Positions 7,888 through 17,282 of a stretch of 64,000 bases of DNA are shown here, piece by piece. The position numbers and the translations under genes are program-made. Every line of letters begins with the position of its first letter. Within the stretch, counting starts at the first letter, position 1. Source of the stretch: Bdellovibrionales bacterium (GTDB taxonomy: Bacteria; Myxococcota; XYA12-FULL-58-9; SYDY01); contig SYDY01000088.1 of assembly GCA_005801425.1 (NCBI GenBank), positions 52,192 to 116,191 on the forward strand, given 5' to 3'. Below the pieces are notes generated by a model. It did no database searches. It had not been told where the DNA came from and worked only from the letters and a program-made list of their open reading frames with translations.

Positions 7888-9477
7888 ATGAAACTGCATT
7901 TCTCCCGTATAGCGATGTTGGTTGCATGTCATGCATGCATTCCCGCTCTTCCTTCGCCTGTCAACGATATTATCGACGGAGAAAAAGACGCTCAATCCGA
8001 TACGGAACCAGGCCCAATTCCTTTTGTCCAAGATGGGGTAGGCGCTGCATGGCGTGATCACGCCGGTGATTTTATTGCAGAACCAGGGCGTTGGCATTTT
8101 TCTCGGGTCTTTGATGGACGTTTCAATGTTTTGGTGATCGCAAGCGAAGGACATGATCGTGTGGGTTCTGTCCTATGGTCGATGCCTTTGGTCGATATCC
8201 TCTCAGCACTTCCCAAAAATACGCATCTTATCTTTGCGTCGAATGATCTTGATGCTGCTGAGAAAGCAGAAACAAAACAACAAGAACTTTTTTCTTGGTT
8301 AGAAAAACTCACGCCAGAAGATGCGCGCGATGTGTTTTCTCGAATTCATGTCATTGATGCTAAAAGTACCACCAAAGACGATTGGATGGGTTCTGTGGTA
8401 TACGCCCATGGACCAGGCGTTTTTATGATCTCGCGGGCGCAAGAGTTGCGCAGTGTGGCGAATGTGATGACTTCATCGGGCCCCGATCTTGCGGCACTTG
8501 CACGTGAATTGGTGGCACTTAATCGAGAAGCGGAAGACCAACAGGCGTTGCGAAATCTTGATGCGTTTTCCGTGGATGTTTTTAAGATGCATCCCCATCT
8601 TGGTGGATGGGGGGATGGTGCAAATTCCTTTGCTGAGATCATATTGCCGAGCAATGAGGTGCTTGAACATGCCAATCGTGTGCATGTCGAATTGCTTCTC
8701 GCTTGTGAAGGGCGCGATGAAGGGACCTGTCCTGCATGGGATCGTACAGTGCAACTTTTTGTTTGCGATCCGTTAGAACCCAACACATGCGAACATGAAA
8801 TTGCACGGTGGATTTCTCCCTACCATCGTGAAGGATGGTGGCTTACCGATATTTCTTCCATGCTACCGTTGATGCATTCTGGTGGTCCTGTGCGCTTTCG
8901 ACTTTTGCATCATAACGGTCAGCCCATCTCTGTTCGTTTGCATTTTTCGAACGATGGGAGCAGCAAGCGTCCTATCGGTATTCAAAAATTATGGCGCGGT
9001 GGCGTGTTCAATGCGGATTACAATCAGGGCCGTGAAGCGATTGCACTCAAGGCCCCTGAGGGTGCGACTTCTGCACAACTTGCTGTTCTTGTGACAGGGC
9101 ATGGATTTGGAAAAGACACGTTGAATTGCGCAGAATTTTGTAATCACACACATTACTTTGGCATGGGAACAAGCACATGGGGCAAACGACATCCTGAAGC
9201 GGGAAGTAGTGATGGATGCTTGATACGCGTGGCCGAAGGTGTTGTGCCCAACCAATGGGGCACCTGGTACTATGGCCGCGGGGGTTGGTGCCCAGGGCAA
9301 GACGTGGGCTGGTGGACGGTTGATGTTCCTATGGTGGGTGAGATGACCTACGAAGGTGGCGTGAATGATCAGGCCTATGTGCCGGTGTTAAACAACAACG
9401 TTGCACCCAATGCCTTTGATTCAAATATCGAAATGACAAGTTATATTGTGTACTACGAAGGTAAGTGGTCTTTTTGA
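7888..9477 (+). CDS. Secreted PNGase F-like glycoamidase with N-terminal extension
   Basis: The C-terminal 300 residues match peptide-N-glycosidase F. The first beta-sandwich domain carries CPAWDRTVQLFVC, with Asp285 in the WDR motif equivalent to the catalytic aspartate of Flavobacterium PNGase F, followed by RWISPYHREGWWLTDIS. The second domain carries GHGFGKDTLNCAEFC (from about 405). The enzyme would remove N-glycans from glycoproteins by cleaving the Asn side-chain amide. About 230 residues precede these domains and are not part of the classical 314-residue enzyme. The N-terminus is a signal peptide with a lipobox-like LVAC, so it may be a lipoprotein. Starts at TTG 7870 (after AAGG) or GTG 7879 are also possible. 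The activity is inferred. Confidence 0.8.
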   Translation: MKLHFSRIAMLVACHACIPALPSPVNDIIDGEKDAQSDTEPGPIPFVQDGVGAAWRDHAGDFIAEPGRWHFSRVFDGRFNVLVIASEGHDRVGSVLWSMPLVDILSALPKNTHLIFASNDLDAAEKAETKQQELFSWLEKLTPEDARDVFSRIHVIDAKSTTKDDWMGSVVYAHGPGVFMISRAQELRSVANVMTSSGPDLAALARELVALNREAEDQQALRNLDAFSVDVFKMHPHLGGWGDGANSFAEIILPSNEVLEHANRVHVELLLACEGRDEGTCPAWDRTVQLFVCDPLEPNTCEHEIARWISPYHREGWWLTDISSMLPLMHSGGPVRFRLLHHNGQPISVRLHFSNDGSSKRPIGIQKLWRGGVFNADYNQGREAIALKAPEGATSAQLAVLVTGHGFGKDTLNCAEFCNHTHYFGMGTSTWGKRHPEAGSSDGCLIRVAEGVVPNQWGTWYYGRGGWCPGQDVGWWTVDVPMVGEMTYEGGVNDQAYVPVLNNNVAPNAFDSNIEMTSYIVYYEGKWSF

Positions 9478-9494
9478 CGCATATTGCTCACTTT

Positions 9495-9515
9495 TGCCTC
9501 GCCATCCGTGTGCAG
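9495..9515. repeat. Solitary end of the family B inverted repeat
   Basis: TGCCTCGCCATCCGTGTGCA plus one G, identical to the outer 21 bp of the copy at 35600. The rest of the element is absent, so this is a solo end or a deletion remnant lying between the amidase gene and the phosphatase gene. Confidence 0.7.
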
Positions 9516-9575
9516 GGATTGACAGTACGACGTATCTTTTCAATGAATCGTATACGGCCGCTATGGGAGGTTTCC

Positions 9576-10784
9576 ATGGCAGTGATTCAACCACTCAATC
9601 GTATTACGGCATCACCGGGTTCAAACGTCATTGTGTCGTCGGAACGTTCATTTGATCTTCGTCCGGGGTCATGTGTTGGCAGTACCGAAAATGGTGCGTG
9701 TGTTCGAGGTCAAATTCTTTTTCATGGCGAAATTGAACGTGGCGAATCACATGTTGGCTTATTCGGCCGACTTAAACGTGTTTTTCGTGGTTCACCCGAG
9801 GATGTTTCCGTATGGGTTTCCCTTCCAGGCATAGGTGCCGAACGCATATCGACGCATGCACGGGCTGATTCTTGCGGTCGCTTTTCTGCAGAATTTGATC
9901 AATTGCCAGGATTAAGTGGTCCGGCGAAAAATACAGTGTGGACACATCAAGCTTCGGTTGAAGCGGAGGTTGTGCAGCGTTCTTGGATCAATCGCAAACT
10001 GGGATGGTTGCCTGGCTTTGCGAGTTTTACACATGCGGCCCTACGTGAATACCGGCATGTGGGTACAATTGACGTTGTGGTTCCAGGCCCGGGTCGAAAA
10101 TTGTGTGTGCTTTCGGATATTGATGGCACGGCATTGCGAATGGATATGGGGCGCACACTGCGAACAGGTGAGTACGCTTGGGCCGAGGGGATGTGCGACC
10201 TTTTAAAGAGAATGGAAAAACACGGAACCGTTGGATTTGTGTCCGGATCACCTGTTGAGCTGTATCCAGAACTTTGGCGAACGCTCAAAGAAGATTCTGG
10301 CTTTAAACTTGAAGCGGGTTTGCATCTTAAAAATTGGTGGACCACACCACCCCGTGCACAGCGTGGCTATAAACTTGAGACCATTCTTGATATTTCTAAG
10401 CATCTTGCACCGAATACTGATCTTGTTTTAATAGGTGACGATCCTGAAAGTGATCCTGTTATTTGTGATGCCATTCGAAAAATAATCAATGAAAAATTGG
10501 ATGTTACTGCCATCCGAGCATTGCTTGGCGATATGGGTGTTGAAGAACAATACTTTGATGTCATTGTCGCCCACGCAAATACAGTGCGTGAACATCAAAT
10601 CTATGTTGCGGGTGTATGGATCCGTGAGTGGTCGCGTGAAGGCATCGACCGTCCCGAGAGCTGGCCAAAAGAGAATGAAGCGTTGGGGATCCACTATGTG
10701 TCGGGAAGCATGGCAGGGGCTCGAAACCTGGGCGAATATTTTAATAGAGAGGTTCTTCCAAGACTTTCGTCACGCATTTCGTAG
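9576..10784 (+). CDS. App1-like HAD phosphatase (DUF2183 family)
   Basis: The ATG at 9576 is preceded by GGGAGG at 5 nt spacing; the frame upstream runs over the repeat and is not needed. The protein has 402 residues. Its N-terminal half is beta-rich. The C-terminal half has the DUF2183/App1 pattern: SDIDGTAL (HAD motif I, nucleophile Asp), EGMCDLL, VSGSPVELYPEL and LIGDDPESDP. In yeast App1 this domain is a Mg-dependent phosphatidate phosphatase; bacterial members are mostly uncharacterised. No signal peptide is seen, so a cytoplasmic role in lipid phosphate metabolism is plausible but unproven. Confidence 0.82.
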   Translation: MAVIQPLNRITASPGSNVIVSSERSFDLRPGSCVGSTENGACVRGQILFHGEIERGESHVGLFGRLKRVFRGSPEDVSVWVSLPGIGAERISTHARADSCGRFSAEFDQLPGLSGPAKNTVWTHQASVEAEVVQRSWINRKLGWLPGFASFTHAALREYRHVGTIDVVVPGPGRKLCVLSDIDGTALRMDMGRTLRTGEYAWAEGMCDLLKRMEKHGTVGFVSGSPVELYPELWRTLKEDSGFKLEAGLHLKNWWTTPPRAQRGYKLETILDISKHLAPNTDLVLIGDDPESDPVICDAIRKIINEKLDVTAIRALLGDMGVEEQYFDVIVAHANTVREHQIYVAGVWIREWSREGIDRPESWPKENEALGIHYVSGSMAGARNLGEYFNREVLPRLSSRIS

Positions 10785-10834
10785 TCACTTGTGTTGGATT
10801 CCCGCTTTTCTCATAAAGTTGAATTGAAACTATT

Positions 10835-10909
10835 GTAGGGGCGGTTCGTGAACCGCCCGATAAAATTTTGATTCAAAGACCGCACGGGCGCTTCGCGAAG
10901 CGCCCCTAC
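10835..10909. repeat. 75 bp double-hairpin family A element (copy 1)
   Basis: It is bounded by GTAGGGGCGG and GCGCCCCTAC and holds two hairpins, one GGGCGGTTCGTGAACCGCCC and one GGGCGCTTCGCGAAGCGCCC, joined by a 25-30 bp linker with TTTGATTCAAAG. It is almost identical, in reverse orientation, to the copy at 17309-17383. It lies in the 201 bp gap between the phosphatase and tolC-like genes; the rest of that gap holds no gene. Confidence 0.85.
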
Positions 10910-10985
10910 AATATGATGTGTTATGGCGGGAACCCAGAAACGAGTAAACCCTTGCTGACACACGATCCATTCGTTACAACATGGC

Positions 10986-12326
10986 ATGTTTACGGCAACT
11001 CTCATGGCTATGTTTTGTTTTGCGTTGCCTGCCGAAGAAATCGCTGCAACCATCTCATCAACAGACATCACGTTGCGGGATGCGATGATGCGTGCACTTG
11101 CGCATGCCCCAGAAATGCAGCGCATTCAATCAGATACCGATCGGACGCGAGCGCAAGATGGCCGTGTTTTTATGGTGTACACGCCTCGTTTCGATTTTCG
11201 TGCGAATTACACACGCTGGGAGCACAAAACATTCCCTGATCTTAACTTTGGCGGCGTTACAGTGCCATCGGAATCCGCATTTCCTCAGTTGCTCAATAAT
11301 TATGGGTTGAGTGCCTCTATTGATATTATGCTTTCTGATTATTTATGGAAAATGCCCTCTTTGCATGCTCTGGCCAAGCAGTCCCATCGGGTTCAGTTGG
11401 CGCGCGCGCGTGCGGAGGCTGAAAAGTACGCATGGCTTGCTGCACAAACCTATTTGACCACGTTGCGTGACGCATCGGCAACCGAAGTCACCGAAGCCGC
11501 GGCAGCTACACTCAAGCAGCGTGCTGAACGTATGAAGGCGCTGCAATCGGCGGGTGAGGATGTCACCGAAGCCGATGTCATGCGTCTGAAAGCGGAAGCG
11601 GCACGGGCGGATGCGCAAGCTGCCCAGATGCGAGGTCAAATGCAAAGCGAGCGTTTGCGTTTGGCTTACATGATTGATGTGTCACCGGAAAATATGAAAC
11701 TTGTATTTGACGTGAATGAAATCGCGCAACCTTTGATCATGACGGTTGAAGAAGCACTGCTGGCGGCAGAAAAAGAGCGGGCAGAATTGCATATGCTTGA
11801 AGAACAAGCTGCAAAGCAAGATGCGCAAATTAAGTACAGTTTTAGTCAAATGTTCCCGACGCTGAGCGTGAAGGGGCAGTACGATTATTCAAATCCCAAT
11901 CTGCGTATTTTGCCAATCCAAGATAAATTTCAAGGGGTATGGCAGGTGCAGGCCCGTGCAGAATGGTCTCCCAACGATACGGTGCGCGCCAATACCGAAT
12001 GGAACGATGCAAAAATTGCTAAAACGGGCATCTATGCCGATATTCAAGCCATACGAAATGCCATCGCGATTGAAGTGCGCAGCGCTTTTACCTCATGGGA
12101 AGCAGCCCAGCGTATGTCGTCTGCAGCCATGGCACAATGGGAAGCTGCAGGTCGTGCCTTTCGCGATTTAGAGCGTTTGTTTGCCGCAGGATCGGTACCC
12201 GCACAGCAGCTTCTTGATGGTGAGTTGGCATTTAGGCAGGCTGCACTTGCGCGCATTGATGCGGCGGTGTCGTTGCATCTGACACGTTTGCAGTTTGATA
12301 AATCGATTGGGCGACTTACGAAGTAG
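10986..12326 (+). CDS. TolC-family outer-membrane efflux protein
   Basis: The protein has 446 residues, with an N-terminal hydrophobic stretch ending near residue 16 (FCFALPAEE) as a probable signal peptide. It is followed by two repeats of long Ala/Glu/Gln-rich coiled-coil helices (about 130-210 and 340-440) and beta segments, as in TolC/OprM proteins. It should form the trimeric outer-membrane duct for the adaptor and RND pump encoded directly downstream (7 bp and an ATGA overlap). No strong Shine-Dalgarno precedes ATG 10986, so the exact start is uncertain. Confidence 0.88.
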   Translation: MFTATLMAMFCFALPAEEIAATISSTDITLRDAMMRALAHAPEMQRIQSDTDRTRAQDGRVFMVYTPRFDFRANYTRWEHKTFPDLNFGGVTVPSESAFPQLLNNYGLSASIDIMLSDYLWKMPSLHALAKQSHRVQLARARAEAEKYAWLAAQTYLTTLRDASATEVTEAAAATLKQRAERMKALQSAGEDVTEADVMRLKAEAARADAQAAQMRGQMQSERLRLAYMIDVSPENMKLVFDVNEIAQPLIMTVEEALLAAEKERAELHMLEEQAAKQDAQIKYSFSQMFPTLSVKGQYDYSNPNLRILPIQDKFQGVWQVQARAEWSPNDTVRANTEWNDAKIAKTGIYADIQAIRNAIAIEVRSAFTSWEAAQRMSSAAMAQWEAAGRAFRDLERLFAAGSVPAQQLLDGELAFRQAALARIDAAVSLHLTRLQFDKSIGRLTK

Positions 12327-12332
12327 AGGAAA

Positions 12333-13382
12333 ATGATGCGTTTTACATGGTTAATGGGCCTATGGATGGTCGTTGCGTGTTCGGGTGAAGATGAAAAAAA
12401 AGTGGCATCACCCCGTGAGATCCCCAATGCAAAAGCAACACGGGTGGAAACACGCATGGTACATGTTGGTCCGGCGGTATTGGTACTTGAATTGCCAGGT
12501 GAAGTGGGATCTTTGCACGATGCGTCGCTTGCCTCACCCCGAGGTGGCTATGTTGAACGGGTGATGGCCAAACGCGGTGATTATGTACGTGCAGGGACAA
12601 GCCTAGCTCAGATTGATTCGACTGCTGCCCGTGCCGATGCGGCCCGCGCAGAAGCCGAATGGACGCTTGCCAAAACGGAAATGGATGTGGTGCTTCAGGC
12701 GCCCGATAGTGTTTCCAATGCACGACGTACACGTGCCATTGCCCAATTGAAATCCGCCGAAGCCAATCATGCCTTGGCGAAAGCGATGATGAACCGTTCG
12801 CAAATCATCGCGCCGTTTTCAGGTGTTGTGAATGACATTGATGTGGAAGTGGGTGAAGTGCTTGCGCCAGGCATGCGTGTGGCGCGCATAGTGGATGTTG
12901 ATCATCTCAAAGTATCCGTGTCTGTATCTGATCGTGATATTGCATGGACGAAGCAAGGCGTGGATGCGGTAGTCAAAGCCGATGGAGGCCGGATCACGTT
13001 GAAAACCAAAGTGGCACGTGTGGACGCAGCCGCCGACATGGAAACTCGAACATTTATTGCAGAACTGGATGTCTCGTCGGGAAGCGGTTTGCGTCCAGGG
13101 ATGCTCGTGACGGTCATGCTTTCTGCGCAAGCGGGTCAAACAGTGATTACAATACCGCAGTATGCATTGGTGACACGCGGGATCGCCAATGGCGTTTTTG
13201 TGGTGAAAGATGGAAAAGCCCATTGGCGCGATATTGTGGCCGGTGGTTTGCTTTCGCATGACATCATCGTCGAAAAAGGGCTTCAAAAGGGTGATGAAAT
13301 TGTCGTTCGTGGCCATCGTGAACTTACTGAGGGTGATCCTGTGTTGGTGGTGCGCGATACTGTCGAAGGCGAAACCCCATGA
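12333..13382 (+). CDS. RND efflux periplasmic adaptor lipoprotein
   Basis: The 349-residue protein starts with a lipoprotein signal peptide (lipobox VVAC, lipidated Cys16), as in AcrA/MexA. Then follow a barrel-sandwich/lipoyl half motif (GGYVERVMAKRGDYVRAGTSLAQID), a short alpha-hairpin and the second lipoyl half (IIAPFSGVVNDIDVEVGEVLAPG), then beta-barrel and membrane-proximal domains. It bridges the RND pump and the TolC-like duct. The stop overlaps the pump gene as ATGA. The compounds exported are not predictable. Confidence 0.92.
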   Translation: MMRFTWLMGLWMVVACSGEDEKKVASPREIPNAKATRVETRMVHVGPAVLVLELPGEVGSLHDASLASPRGGYVERVMAKRGDYVRAGTSLAQIDSTAARADAARAEAEWTLAKTEMDVVLQAPDSVSNARRTRAIAQLKSAEANHALAKAMMNRSQIIAPFSGVVNDIDVEVGEVLAPGMRVARIVDVDHLKVSVSVSDRDIAWTKQGVDAVVKADGGRITLKTKVARVDAAADMETRTFIAELDVSSGSGLRPGMLVTVMLSAQAGQTVITIPQYALVTRGIANGVFVVKDGKAHWRDIVAGGLLSHDIIVEKGLQKGDEIVVRGHRELTEGDPVLVVRDTVEGETP

Positions 13383-16300
13383 TCCGATATTTGATAAGTC
13401 AAAGTGCACTCATACGCCTTATCGTTTTTGTTATTTTCCTGTTTGGTGGCTACACCTATGCGGTGTTGATGCCTCGCGAATCATCGCCCGATATCAAAAT
13501 CCCCGTGGTGATGGTGACGACTGCTTACTTAGGCGTTTCGCCACAAGATATCGAAAAATTGGTGACCACGCCCCTTGAAAACGAATTGGCATCACTGAAA
13601 GATATCAAGAAGATGGCGTCGTCTTCGGTTGAAGGCGCGAGCATTGTGTCATTAGAATTTGAACCGAATGTCGTGATTGAAGATGCACTGCAACAGGTGC
13701 GTGATCGCGTGAATAAGGCCAAATCGAAATTGCCGGATGATGCGGAAGATCCCGATATCAATGAAATATCTTTCAGCAGTTTTCCCGTGGTCATTTTGAC
13801 TTTGGCAGGCCCCGTTCACGAAGATCTCTTAAAGAAATTGGGAAAATCTATTGCCGAGGATGCACAGAAAATTACAGGTGTTTTGGATGCGGTGGTGACA
13901 GGGGGGCGTGAGCGCGAGATCCGTGTGCAGGTGGATCCGTATCGTTTGGCGGCACTCGGTTTGTCACTGGATGATGTGATTGGGGCCATTAAAAGCGAAA
14001 ATGTGAACATTCCCGGCGGTGATGTGGCCACAGGTGACGCCCGCTTTCTTCTGCGTGTGCCTGGTGATGTGATCAAACCGTCAGATCTGGAAGTGGTTGC
14101 CATCAAACGTGTGGGTGATCGTCCTGTTCTTTTGCGTGATATCGCGCGTGTGGTCGATGATTACGAAGACCGTAAATCCTATGCACGTATGAATGGTGAA
14201 TCCGCGGTTTCTGTGGGGGTGAGCAAACGTTCCGGTGCCAATATTTTGAGCGTGGTGCAATCGTTTAAGCACTTGGTGGATGAACGCTCAAAGACACCCG
14301 ATTGGCCGAAGGAAGTGCAGTATCGGTTTTTGGGTGATCAATCCAAAGTTATTGAAGACATGGTTTCAGAACTTGAAAACGGCGTTCTTTCAGCTTTGGT
14401 ACTGGTTGTGGCAGTTCTCATGTTTACCATGGGCATGCGCAACAGTTTGTTTGTGGCATTTTCGATCCCCGTATCGATGCTTCTTGGTGCCATCGTTCTT
14501 TCTATGTTGGGTTTTACACTTAATATGATCGTGTTGTTCTCATTGATCCTTGTTTTAGGCATGTTGGTTGATAACGGGATCGTGGTGGTTGAAAATATAT
14601 ATCGTCATTTAGAGATGGGAAAATCACTTCTTGACGCCTCAGTGGATGGCGCCAAGGAAGTCGCTATGGCGGTGACATCGTCGACGGCGACCACGGTGGT
14701 GGCATTTATCCCGCTTGTGTTTTGGTCGGGGATCACCGGCGAATTTATGAGCTACATGCCAAAAACAGTGATCATCCAATTGGTCGCCAGTTTGTTTGCG
14801 GCAGTGTGCGTGTTGCCTGTGCTTACCGCACGCTGGATGCGCATGGCACCGGTGCATGAAGGCTATGTTAAAGTACCCTCGGTGTGGAAACAACGTTATC
14901 AAACCATGCTTGAATGGAGCATTGATCATCGTTATCTTTCAGCGGGGATCGGATTTTCGGCTTTGGTGTTGACGTTTATTCTGTACGGATTTTTCAATGC
15001 CGGCGTCGAATTTTTTGCGGATACCGAACCCAATCGTGCAACCGTCGCGCTTCGTGCACCGGATGGTACAGATCTTGAGGCGACAGATCGCATGGTACGT
15101 CAGATCGAAGCTCTGCTTCTCGCAGAGAAGAACGTCGACGTGTATGTGGCTGAAACGGGTGTGAGTGGTGGCACTGATCCCATGGTCGCAACTCAGTCGG
15201 CAGTCAATGTTGCGCGGCTTACGGTCGATTTTTTGCCCGATCACAATACCGTAAAAAAAGGTGAAACCGAACGCAGTGAAAAACCGTCGGTGACCATCGA
15301 ACGTTTGCGCGGGCAGATGGCGTCTATCGTGGGCGCTGAGATCGCCATCGAAAAAGAACGCATGGGCCCACCCGTGGGGGCTGATATTGCCATTGAAGTT
15401 TCGGGTGAACATTTCGATGAAGTGGGCGAAACCGCAGCGGGCTTGCGTCGCCAGTTGCTTTCACAAATCAAAGGGATTGCGGAGCTTTCAGATGATTACC
15501 GTGTTGGGCGTCCTGAATTGCGTATGCGCATCGATCGTGCCAGAGCCAAGCGCGTGGGAGCGAGCACCCAATCTGCAGCGAGTTCATTGCGCACTGCGGT
15601 TGCGGGAACCGTGGCCAGTACGTTGCGTGATGGTGATGATGAATACGATATCAGTGTGGAGGTGATGCCTGAATTTCGTGACAATTTGCAGGCGATCCTT
15701 GCCCTTCGCATTCCTGGCCGCATTGATACCCGGCCTGAAACCTTTCAGGTCCCGTTGTCATCGATAGCTTCTTATACCCTTGCGGGCGGCAGTGGCACCA
15801 TTCGTCATGTTGAACAAGATCTCGTGGTGACAATCAAAGGCAATGTAAAAGAAGGACAAAACCCCAATGAGGTACGGGCGGCAGTCGGACAATTTTTAGG
15901 AAAACAGAAATGGCCTGTGGGGATCTCGGCGCGCATGGGTGGAGCCCAAGATGAGCAGGATGAAACCGCACAATTCTTGAGTCGCGCATTTGTTGTTGCG
16001 GTCTTTTTAATTCTTGTGGTTCTTGTTGCCCAGTTTAATCGTTTTGATGTCCCCTTGATTATTTTGGCGTCCGTGATCTTATCGCTGATGGGTGTTTTAT
16101 GGGGTTTGATGCTCACGCGAACACCTTTTGGGATCATGATGACAGGGCTTGGTGTTATTTCGCTTGCAGGTGTTGTTGTGAACAATGCCATCGTGCTCTT
16201 GGATTACGTGCAGCAATTGGAAGCGCGCGGTATGGCGGTGCGTGATGCGTTGATTGAAGCAGGGCTTACGCGGCTTCGTCCTGTTCTACTTACGGCAGTC

Positions 16301-16525
16301 ACGACGATCCTTGGCTTGATCCCCATGGGAATTGGTGTTTCCTTTGATTTTAAACAATGGAAATGGATTGTGGGATCGCCCAGTGCTGCATGGTGGGCAC
16401 CCATGGCGATTGCAGTGATTTTTGGTATGGCGGTTGCTACGGTGCTTACGCTGGTGATGGTTCCTACTTTGTATTCAATCATGGATGATTTGCGTAGGAA
16501 AAAATTTGTTAAATTATTTCGCTAA
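13379..16525 (+). CDS. AcrB/CzcA-type RND multidrug efflux pump
   Basis: The protein has 1048 residues with the standard RND architecture: helix 1 at about 12-30, a large porter loop, helices 2-6 at about 335-490, helix 7 near 520, a second porter loop, and helices 8-12 at about 870-1035. Motifs such as MPRESSPDIKIPVV at the start of the porter domain and GMLVDNGIVVVENI in helix 4 (proton-relay Asp) are clear. It is a proton-driven trimeric inner-membrane pump forming a tripartite system with the adaptor and TolC genes upstream. The N-terminal sequence is closest to the hydrophobe/amphiphile exporter branch. Confidence 0.92.
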   Translation: MIRYLISQSALIRLIVFVIFLFGGYTYAVLMPRESSPDIKIPVVMVTTAYLGVSPQDIEKLVTTPLENELASLKDIKKMASSSVEGASIVSLEFEPNVVIEDALQQVRDRVNKAKSKLPDDAEDPDINEISFSSFPVVILTLAGPVHEDLLKKLGKSIAEDAQKITGVLDAVVTGGREREIRVQVDPYRLAALGLSLDDVIGAIKSENVNIPGGDVATGDARFLLRVPGDVIKPSDLEVVAIKRVGDRPVLLRDIARVVDDYEDRKSYARMNGESAVSVGVSKRSGANILSVVQSFKHLVDERSKTPDWPKEVQYRFLGDQSKVIEDMVSELENGVLSALVLVVAVLMFTMGMRNSLFVAFSIPVSMLLGAIVLSMLGFTLNMIVLFSLILVLGMLVDNGIVVVENIYRHLEMGKSLLDASVDGAKEVAMAVTSSTATTVVAFIPLVFWSGITGEFMSYMPKTVIIQLVASLFAAVCVLPVLTARWMRMAPVHEGYVKVPSVWKQRYQTMLEWSIDHRYLSAGIGFSALVLTFILYGFFNAGVEFFADTEPNRATVALRAPDGTDLEATDRMVRQIEALLLAEKNVDVYVAETGVSGGTDPMVATQSAVNVARLTVDFLPDHNTVKKGETERSEKPSVTIERLRGQMASIVGAEIAIEKERMGPPVGADIAIEVSGEHFDEVGETAAGLRRQLLSQIKGIAELSDDYRVGRPELRMRIDRARAKRVGASTQSAASSLRTAVAGTVASTLRDGDDEYDISVEVMPEFRDNLQAILALRIPGRIDTRPETFQVPLSSIASYTLAGGSGTIRHVEQDLVVTIKGNVKEGQNPNEVRAAVGQFLGKQKWPVGISARMGGAQDEQDETAQFLSRAFVVAVFLILVVLVAQFNRFDVPLIILASVILSLMGVLWGLMLTRTPFGIMMTGLGVISLAGVVVNNAIVLLDYVQQLEARGMAVRDALIEAGLTRLRPVLLTAVTTILGLIPMGIGVSFDFKQWKWIVGSPSAAWWAPMAIAVIFGMAVATVLTLVMVPTLYSIMDDLRRKKFVKLFR

Positions 16526-16526
16526 A

Positions 16527-16550
16527 GGGCGGTTCGCGAACCGCCCCTAC
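16527..16550. repeat. Family A single hairpin between RND pump and mlaE-like gene
   Basis: GGGCGGTTCGCGAACCGCCC followed by CTAC, equal to one half of the 75 bp double element. It begins 2 bp after the RND pump stop codon. If the following permease starts upstream of 16575, the element would be translated (residues GRFANRPY). Confidence 0.8.
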
Positions 16551-16574
16551 AGGGCCATCGCCGACATCGGTGGC

Positions 16575-17282
16575 ATGTTCATGCTGCTTGGACGTGTTGT
16601 ACGCAATGTTTTTCGAGGCGAGATAGACCGTCCCGAGTTTTTTCGTTCAGTTGCGAACTATGGAAGTGGAACTCTCGCGATTACCTTTGCGGCCTCTTCT
16701 TTTGTGGGAATGCTGATGGTTCTTCAATCGGCGGCCTATGTTGAAAAATATGGTGCGCAGCAACTTGTGGGCTGGTTCACAGGATTTACGACGTTGCGCG
16801 AACTGGGTCCCGTGGTGATTGCGCTTATGTTTTCAGGACGGATCGGTGCGAGTCATGCAGCTGAATTGGCCGCCATGGTGACTCATGAACAAATGGATGC
16901 GCTTAAAATCCTTGCGCTTGATGTTGTCGATATTTTGATTGCACCACGAATGGTGGCCATGGTTTTTTGTTTGGTTCTTTTGGTGGCCATGGGCAATACG
17001 GTGGCGCTTCTTGCGGGAAGTCTTGCCGCATGGGCGTTGATGGACATTGCGCCGTCGGTATTTTTTCACGCACTTTTTGATACGCTCGGATCGGCTGATT
17101 TTGTGCATGGACTTTGGAAATCCTCTGTCTTTGCTGTGGTGATCGGATGGGTGTCCTCGTACCAAGGACTTTGTGCTGCACGGGGCGCGTCTGCTGTGGC
17201 ACAAGCGGTCAATCGACAGGTTGTTCTTTCGGCTGTTGGGATCTTTTTTGCCGACTACGCTGTCACCATGGTGATGCCATGA
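16575..17282 (+). CDS. MlaE-family lipid ABC transporter permease, paralogue 1
   Basis: The 235-residue membrane protein has the MlaE/YrbE pattern: an N-terminal interfacial helix (LLGRVVRNVF), five to six helices, and the conserved TTLRELGPVVIALMFSGRIGASHAAELAAM stretch (around residues 75-105). It should form the inner-membrane channel of a phospholipid transporter at the MCE/MlaD complex. Starts at ATG 16575 or 16581 are both possible (GGTGG at 16569 suits 16581); an upstream ATG at 16485 would lie in the RND gene. The stop overlaps the second permease (ATGA). MlaE normally works as a homodimer, so two paralogues suggest a heterodimer. Confidence 0.85.
   Translation: MFMLLGRVVRNVFRGEIDRPEFFRSVANYGSGTLAITFAASSFVGMLMVLQSAAYVEKYGAQQLVGWFTGFTTLRELGPVVIALMFSGRIGASHAAELAAMVTHEQMDALKILALDVVDILIAPRMVAMVFCLVLLVAMGNTVALLAGSLAAWALMDIAPSVFFHALFDTLGSADFVHGLWKSSVFAVVIGWVSSYQGLCAARGASAVAQAVNRQVVLSAVGIFFADYAVTMVMP

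Noticed and set aside
10811-11125. Minus-strand ORF carrying the same repeat-encoded peptide as MlaE paralogue 2
   Set aside because: It arises only because the 75 bp element is open in that frame; the rest is antisense to the tolC-like gene.
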